Source: Trebouxia sp. TZW2008 (taxonomy: Eukaryota > Chlorophyta > Trebouxiophyceae > Trebouxiales > Trebouxiaceae). From it: a DNA stretch of 64,000 nucleotides. The stretch lies in contig BDIU01000097.1 in the NCBI GenBank assembly GCA_002118135.1, positions 124,001-188,000 on the forward strand, in the 5' to 3' direction. Positions within the stretch are counted from its first letter, which is position 1; the number at the start of each line of letters is the position of its first letter. The position numbers and the translations under genes were made by a program. Positions 58,601 through 64,000 of this stretch are shown here, in pieces. The notes beneath the pieces were generated by a model. It ran no database searches. It was not told the origin of the DNA and saw nothing but the letters and a program-made list of their open reading frames with translations.

Positions 58601-61600
58601 AGCTGCCGGAATCTGGCCAGCCTGTAGCTGGCTCATTGGGCACCAGCTGTTGCTACAAGTAAGCTTCTCAGGTGGATCAGCAGCCACAGTCCTTGTCAGA
58701 AGGTTCGACGTGAAGGCTGGCTTCTGACATGAAGCTGTGAATCAGTGCGTCTTGTCAGATGGCAGTGTCAACCTTTAGCATCTACTGAATCAGGCTGACT
58801 GTGCTCTGAGCGAAAACGCAAGTTGCCAGTCTTCTCTCAACTGCCACTGCAAATCACACACACGTCCAGCCATTTTTGGCAATGAACGCTTGCCAAACAA
58901 CAAAGTACAAGGGGCTGCGCTTCGTGTTGACAAAGCTCCAATGTGTGTATTGGTGTCAGCTGCCACACCATGTTCATCATGCAAATTTCACTGATGCATT
59001 GTTTCCTTTGCTTGATGCAGATCCTACCATTGCAACTGATGCCAAGCCAAATCAGGCAGCTGACTCAGAGGAGCCTAACTATGAACTCGGCTTCTCGCTA
59101 GGAAGTGACTCAGAAGCAGTGACTAATGGTTACTTTGATGATCAGCCTCCATCATTGGATATCCAAGCTGAGGCTGAGCCCAGCTTTGAGCCTCAGCCAG
59201 ATGCTGCCGAGTCAACTGCTAAGTCAGCTCCACCCACTGCCTCTGCTGCTGACTCATCGCCAGCTCAGCCTGCTGAGTCATCTTCTCCATCGACTGCTGA
59301 GTCACCTTCCGCTGGTGGTGTTGGGGCTGCGGAGTCTGACTACGCAGCTGCCACATCAACTTCTGCTCAGGCTGCCGATGACTCAGAAGCACCTGCCTTA
59401 CAGCAGGAGGACAGTTTCCTGTCAGAAGCAAATGGTGATGTCCAACATCTGCTGGAGTCCCCTGCTAGGGTTGCAGACCCTTTTGGCAGTGCGCAGGATC
59501 TGCCAGGCACAACCTGGCATAATCCTGTGTTTGGAGACCTGCTTGCGTCTCCAGAGCAGCCAACAGAGGTGACTTTTCTTTCACAACATCCTCTGCTTGC
59601 TTGTTGAAAAACCAGGAAGGGCATAACAACCTGGCATAACCCTGTCTTTGGTGACCTGCTTGCGTCTCCAGAGCAGCCAACAGAGGTGACTTTTCTTCCA
59701 CAGTCATCCTCTGCTTGCTTGTTGAAAAACCAGGAAGGGCATAACAACCTGGCATAACCCTGTCTTTGGTGACCTGCTTGTGTCTCCAGAGCAGCCAGCA
59801 GAGGTGACTTTTCTTTCACGAGCATCCTCTACTTGCTTGTTGAAAACACAGGAAGCACTCTACAGCCTGATGTGAACCTGTTGTTGGTGATCTGCTTGCG
59901 TCTCAAGCCTCTTGGCAAAACAGCTCACCACAATTCTGTGTTTTGAGACGCAAGCAGGTCACCACAAACAGAGAGTTGCCTCAGAGTGATGCTCTTGTGA
60001 CACATGCACATCACCTGAAACTGTAGTGACCACCTGCTTGCCTCATTGGAGCAACCTGCTGAGGTAAATCTCTTTTGTGGTTGCCGTCTGCTTGCATGAT
60101 GAAGAAGAAGATGTGTTCTTCATGCTTGTACCAGCCAACAGCTTGGCACAAATCTGTGTTCAGTGACGCAAGCAGGTCATCGCAAAAGGAGAATTAGCTC
60201 GAAGTGCTGTTCAAGTGACGCAAGCAGGTCACCAGAGCAGCCCACTGAGTTAGTTCTCTGTTTATGGTTCCCCATCTGCTTGCGTCATGATTGTGTTTAG
60301 CCTGCAACCACTTGAGGAAGTGCAGACACCTCTCATCTTGATCTTCCATGTTGTTTTTACAGGTCTTTGTGTCAGGGAAAACCCGCTTTTCAATCAATCA
60401 ATCAATTTTTACTGTCTTGAGGACCCAACAGGGGGTCCTACAGACGATGTCAAAAGAGATTCTGCTCTAACCATAACAAAAACTAATACATTCGCTTATA
60501 GCGATGGTCTCAGAGGCCTCCAGCCCGCAGCCATGTGACGAATTGGTGACACGCGTTGACACCTGCGGTTGTGACTTCTGGTGGTTGCAGGGACACTGCT
60601 CAGGGTTTGTAGCCCGCAGTCTCAAGAAGACATGCGTCTGAGTTCTGATGTTAGAGTCTGTGATGTTGACATCGCTGATGTTGTTTGTGCAGGCTGGTGT
60701 CTCAGGGCGGACCCACTTCCCAGAGGCAGCCAGCCTGCAGCCATGTTGACAGGCGAAAATGACACGTCTGTTGTTTGCATTCGTGGTGCTGATGTCTGAG
60801 ATGCTGCTTGTACAGGCTGGTGTCTCAGGGCGCACACACATCCCAGAGGTCTCCAGCCCCCAGCCACAAGCGGAGAAGAGGACTGGTGCTGCGCCGGTAC
60901 AGACAGTGCAGTCATTGTCAGCCTGGAATGAGCCGGCGAGGAAGCCCAGCATGCGGCTGTCAGGTCAGTCTTGCTGTCAAGCTACTATTCTTTCGACTAC
61001 CTCGTGTTCACCCTGAATCACCCAGGCAATTGACGTTCAGGCATTGCTTCTGAACATCAAATGATCTGCTTTCATGGTAGCTGCAACAAGTCCAGCACAT
61101 TGCTGCTTTCAGGTCTGGCTGCAACAATATTTGCTTATCTGCCTTTGATGGTCACACCATGCCTTTGGCAGTGTTTTGTGTCCATGCAGTAAGTGGGCTG
61201 AGACATTAGCTTGGCCAAACCCTTGCCACCAAGCAAGAGTAGCATCCATTGTGTCTGACAACAAAGAGAAGATACCCTCTAGCTGTTGCAAGCATGCAAC
61301 GCACCTAGCGCATTCTTTTCTGTGACGCCATATACAGGATGATGCTCTTGCATGGTGCCGATCTGATGGTTAAGCTAACATGCCAGACGACTAAACCAAG
61401 ATTCAAAACACATCCTGAAATTTTGGCGCTGAGTCCTATGAAGGGTATGTACAGCTTCTGATCTGCTGCTCAATCTGTGTCTTGCATTGCTGCTGTTTTC
61501 TGCTGTTGCATCAGCGGGCACATTATGGAGGCCAAGCACAAGTTGCTGTGAGAGCTATCCTTTCCAGCAAGAAAGCATGAAATGGTCTCCTTCCGTGAAC

Positions 61601-63584
61601 AAGCAGCTTTGTTCAGAGTCTTGCAAGGTCATGGACGTGTTTGCCCTGGTACCCTGCTGAAGGCATTAGCTAGCATTGACATACTTGGGATGCAAGCCCT
61701 TTTAGCAAGCCTACAATGCCATCAAGCCCCACCGCATAGTAAAGAACGAATTTGATTGTCCAATTCAGCAATATCTGCTCCAGCAGCAAGCCCAACTGAA
61801 ACCATGTCATCACACTCTCACAATATCTTACACATTGTAGCACAGGTTTTGAGCATGTGTGGTCAAGGTTGTGTCTTGCCTGGTTGGCTTGTTTTGAGCA
61901 TTGCAGTATGGATGTCCAAGGTTACTCGTCAATAGGCTGAGAGCTTCATGCTTGCTGCAAAAAAGCCTGCGCTGCAATACAATTTCTGATTCATCAGAAG
62001 ATACGTCATGCAGACAGTGACACTCTGTCTGGGTGGCAGTCCTTCTGGTGACTCAGAACTGTCAACCAGGCAGTTTGACAGCAGACAAGTGATGCAGAGC
62101 TTGCCATCTTCAACAGTGTCCTTTATAACAGAATGCCTGACTTTTGCATGTTGAACATCAACCGTCCCTATCATGACGCACAGGACAAGCCGGCCTGGCA
62201 GGATAGAACTTGGGCCAAACACACCTAGCACATGCGCTGAAATGTGTAACCTGACCAAAGCATTGTCCTTGTGCTAAGTGCTTGAGGCCTGCTGCAAGCA
62301 GCCTACCTTCCGACAACCTTTCTGATTCATCAGGATGAGCCCTCACTGTCATCCTATATCCTTGACATTTCATGTTTCAAAAATTCAGGAAGGTCACCTA
62401 GACAGATCAGGCAGCAGAAGAGTGATGCTGGGCCTGACCTCTTCAACAATATCTGCTTGAGTAGCAACCATGACTGTATATTGTCATGCAGCTGATTGCT
62501 TTCTGTCCATATGCTGTGGGAGACTTGCCCTTGGACGCTTTGTCTGAGTCATCTGCTGAAGGGAAAATGCTTCAGACAGAATGTCCCAGGGCAGGTTTCC
62601 TGCCTGTGACAGACTGTTGCGCAGGCAGCTCAGGTAAACATCAGTGAGGCATTCTTTTGTTCATTCATTCTAGATGTATGCTAGGCAGGCTCAGCAGGCG
62701 CAGCTAGATACATACTGAAGCCAACACTTATCTCCAGCCAGTGTGGTCGTGTGCTATCCTAAACCATTCAAATTATGCATGGAGGGAGGTGAGGTCCCTG
62801 GAAACTGTTGTCAAGTGTCTCTGGGTCTGCCCGTGCCCTTTGCACCTGGTAATTGCCCCAATAGTCAGACAGGCCGAGCCTGCCCAACTCAGCAAGATCT
62901 GCTCGAGCAGCAATTCTTAGCAAAACATTGTTGTCATGCTGAAGGCTTCATACTCGCTGCAGGAAGCCTGTCCTGGGATCACCTGTCTGAGGGTTAGAAG
63001 AGTGATGCTGGACTTGCCCTATGCAGCAATACATGTACAAGCGACAATCTGACTACAATATTGCCGTTATGCCATTGCCATCTCAGCATTTCATGCTTGC
63101 TTGCTGCAGGCTCCCTGTCCAGGGATGACATGCCTGACTTCTTGGATGATTGGACGATCACTTGTAAAGTACACAGCGTGACAACAAACTGGACAGGCTC
63201 AAGGTCACCCTTCTTTTGCCTGACCATGACAGGTCAGGAAGGAGAAGAGTGACGCTGGGCCTGTTCTTTTCACTCATGCTTGGTTGAGTAGCAAGCATGA
63301 CTGCAACATTGGCTCGGCTGATTGCTTTCTGCCTGTTTGCTGCAGGAAAGCTGCCCTGGGATGCATTGTCTGAGTCATCAGACGAGGACTTGTCACCTAG
63401 GCAAGTCAGACAGAAGAAGACTGAAGCTGGGCCTGCTCATCACCCTGAAGAAGAAGTGGAAAGGCAGGCCAACGGCCACACTCCTAAGGCCCCCGCTCCG
63501 GAACCAGCGGCTGCCTTCACTAAGCAGTTTACCCTGGCAGACTCCATTGCGTTTGGCACCAAAGAGATGGCTGAGCGCCTTCAG
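46627..63584 (+). CDS. Sec16-like C-terminal region and long low-complexity tail, partial, 11 exons seen
   Basis: Exons: 46627-46701, 48071-48156, 49695-49800, 51172-51460, 52891-53327, 53549-53711, 55092-55246, 58373-58532, 59021-59568, 60816-60963, 63346-63584. Intron phases 0, 2, 0, 1, 0, 1, 0, 1, 0, 1 agree at every junction, so this is one transcription unit of at least 802 codons that continues past the window. The first exons read LGLENSLVYNEE/LKQWVDP…PPPPKK and later GLASRYAKP, the order found at the C-terminus of Sec16, which scaffolds COPII at ER exit sites (LGEEN-FYYDE-LKRWV, then a Pro-rich part and SRYV). After that come an RGG-rich stretch, AFGGG repeats, LDPF and ADPF motifs, an aromatic YDYWLWRYYPEWIVWW and acidic Ser-rich blocks. 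No Sec16 central domain or start codon was found upstream. Assignment is moderate; the tail is unassigned. Confidence 0.6.
47060..48070 (+). repeat. Nine upstream copies of the LKQW exon
   Basis: Units begin with gtgcag followed by codons for LKQW-like sequence at about 47071, 47170, 47302, 47402, 47540, 47602, 47740, 47852 and 47965; the functional exon is 48071. Two sub-types alternate: one reads WIDxKKPQEE followed by gttctttga, the other is shorter. Intron text (ctcacgcttgttggtgtgtg) is copied with them. Only the last copy encodes the Pro-rich extension. Confidence 0.9.
48215..48895 (+). pseudogene. Copies of the Pro-rich 3' end of the LKQW exon
   Basis: Five downstream remnants (about 48215-48278, 48390-48421, 48500-48542, 48600-48662, 48818-48872) repeat the PPPPKKANLGR coding end, usually with a gta donor. 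None has an acceptor. Confidence 0.75.
49105..49565 (+). pseudogene. Four upstream copies of the SSEGE exon
   Basis: Copies at about 49108, 49225, 49365 and 49506 repeat gcagctctgagg then agcagtgggccacctcctgc-like sequence, coding SSEGExSSSGPPPAT. The functional exon is 49695. Spacing is 117-190 bp. Confidence 0.85.
50415..50480 (+). repeat. Polypyrimidine C-rich tract
   Basis: A C-rich, CT-only run of about 60 bases in an intron; low complexity. Confidence 0.85.
50505..51120 (+). pseudogene. Four upstream copies of the RGG exon start
   Basis: Units at about 50545-50645, 50705-50815, 50848-50955 and 51030-51120 repeat coding for AANPxPSVILPVPGLAGRG and a G-rich stretch; the intact exon is 51172-51460. 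The fourth unit is nearly identical to the functional start. The third ends in a run of 15 or more G near 50935. Confidence 0.85.
53041..53230 (+). repeat. In-frame AFGGG repeat inside an exon
   Basis: Within exon 52891-53327 a 36-39 bp unit encoding DDAFGGGSTAME occurs four times, followed by shorter FGGG units. Open throughout, so it is coding. Confidence 0.85.
55440..58372 (+). repeat. Array of at least 15 copies of the VRGWLADYG exon start
   Basis: The intron before exon 58373-58532 is almost wholly made of units with a tgcag-type acceptor and gtgaggggctggctagcaga, coding VRGWLADYG. Recognisable starts include about 55450, 55630, 55721, 55902, 56154, 56415, 56691, 56924, 57094, 57181, 57447, 57731, 57998, 58174 and the functional 58373. 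Units are about 90-280 bp and include intron text (gaatgatgtccaatgcag, gcatgaatg). The three nearest the functional exon are the longest, reaching the VYDYWL/CWL coding part; others stop after about 40 bases and many carry stops. Confidence 0.9.
59628..60262 (+). repeat. Copies of the exon 59021-59568 end, direct and inverted
   Basis: Direct copies at about 59628-59690, 59744-59803 and 59868-59905 repeat TTWHNPVFGDLLASPEQP coding with the gtgact donor; a weaker one is at about 60010-60065. Inverted pieces (gacgcaagcaggtcacc) occur at about 59944, 60169 and 60214. The direct/inverted pair at 59886-59908 and 59939-59961 forms a potential hairpin with arms of about 22 bp. Confidence 0.8.
60365..60815 (+). 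pseudogene. Four upstream copies of the AGVSGRTHIPE exon start
   Basis: Copies near 60365, 60508, 60598 and 60692 repeat the acceptor and ggtgtctcagggcg…ccagaggc…agcc coding. The functional exon is 60816-60963. The copy at 60692 reads AGVSGRTHFPEAASLQP-type sequence, but in the track of an early stop. Confidence 0.7.
60388..60455 (+). repeat. Dispersed repeat D copy (CAATCAAT…GGACCC)
   Basis: aatcaatcaatcaatttttactgtc followed by gaggacccaacagggggtcc and tacagacgatgtca parallels units of the left-edge array at 1-700. The GGACCC-aacag-GGGGTCC core is a short inverted repeat. It may be the end of a retroelement or a small element. Confidence 0.6.
62152..62252 (+). repeat. Dispersed repeat B, copy 2
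   Basis: Matches 22955-23050 in the same orientation (gacaagccggcctg, ggccaaacacacctagcaca). It lies between copies of the exon at 63346. Confidence 0.7.
62640..62800 (-). repeat. Dispersed repeat C, copy 3 (inverted)
   Basis: Reverse-strand match to 37360-37500 over nearly its entire length, including cctccctccatgcat, ggatagcacacga, ctgctgagcctgcctagcat and agaatgaatgaa. Confidence 0.75.
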
Positions 63585-63764
63585 GTATGTTTTCTGGTCT
63601 CACAGCTCTTGCACTCAGGGTTGTAAGTGTATGCAATCCTTTTTTCTTACTCCAAAGCTCAAAATGCTAGTTGTTATCACAGCTGCTGCAGCAGTCTTGC
63701 AGCTGCCATTTCTGGAGTTGGCAAAGTATGCATACATGCAAAGCAAGGCTCGCGGACCAAATAG

Positions 63765-63800
63765 CACTTGGTACCAAAGAGATGGCTGAGCGCCTCCAGG
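63765..63800 (+). pseudogene. Copy of the end of exon 63346-63584
   Basis: ggtaccaaagagatggctga followed by gcgcctccag and a gtgtgt donor repeats the exon end FGTKEMAERLQ downstream. It has no acceptor. Confidence 0.75.
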
Positions 63801-64000
63801 TGTGTATCTGAGTCTAAACAGCTGTTACGTCTCTGCATTAAGAGCTGAAATGTGAATTTCAGGTTCTGCAGCATAAAAGTGAAACCCACAGTTGTCACAG
63901 CTGGTGCAGCAGTCATTTCATTGCCCCTGCTGAGACTTGGAAGGCAAGGCTACAGAAAGCGTATATAGCAAATGCTAGACTGTGAGTGGATTCATTGTCG

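Larger units (their letters stand above)
61950..63260 (+). pseudogene. Upstream copies of the exon at 63346
   Basis: Segments near 61950-62080, 62290-62440, 62510-62620, 62955-63030 and 63105-63250 repeat parts of the coding for LPWDALSESSDEDLSPRQVRQ and the gaagagtgatgctgggcctg block that follows. The copies are mixed in order and length and contain stops. Confidence 0.7.

Overview
The window is nuclear DNA of a unicellular eukaryote, most likely a chlorophyte green alga, possibly a trebouxiophyte. The evidence is many short GT-AG introns ending in tgcag, a centrin very close in type to green-algal caltractin, an alga-like PHO84-type transporter, a (GCTGT)n/(ATT)n microsatellite load, and one GC-rich palindromic block that resembles green-algal organelle repeats. 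No species is claimed.

Layout. 1-2700: tandem and dispersed repeats plus an assembly gap. 2711-12240 (+): a 13-exon major-facilitator phosphate transporter-like gene. 13103-15095 (-): a four-exon class I SAM methyltransferase. 17630-25794 (+): a 13-exon gene of unknown N-terminal function with a Ser/Pro-rich middle and a DM9/DUF3421-like C-terminus. 28158-29362 (+): a six-exon centrin. 30375-45827 (-): a very large acidic, low-complexity, probably nuclear gene with repeated SIM-like motifs and a CXXC-R1-like zinc-finger end. 46627 to beyond 63584 (+): a gene whose first visible exons resemble the C-terminal region of the COPII scaffold Sec16, continuing into low-complexity exons and running off the right edge. 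Exon chains were built by hand from reading frame, splice dinucleotides and intron phase. In the long genes almost every junction is phase-consistent, which is the main support for the models.

The outstanding property is that nearly every long intron is filled with degenerate tandem copies of the neighbouring exon, usually its splice acceptor plus part of its coding sequence. This occurs in five genes, on both strands, with 2 to about 18 copies per array. In most arrays the intact copy is the last one in the direction of transcription, and the earlier copies are truncated or carry stops. Many of the duplicated exons are not multiples of three, so extra copies could not be added to the mRNA without a frameshift. 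The compact centrin gene shows no such arrays. This looks like an intron-growth process by repeated local duplication of 3' splice-site/exon segments, or a reservoir of mutually exclusive exons.

The likely gene starts near 2711, 15095, 17630, 28158 and 45827 fall in locally CpG-rich DNA, unlike the introns. Several dispersed short repeat families, one with two perfect hairpins, are also present.
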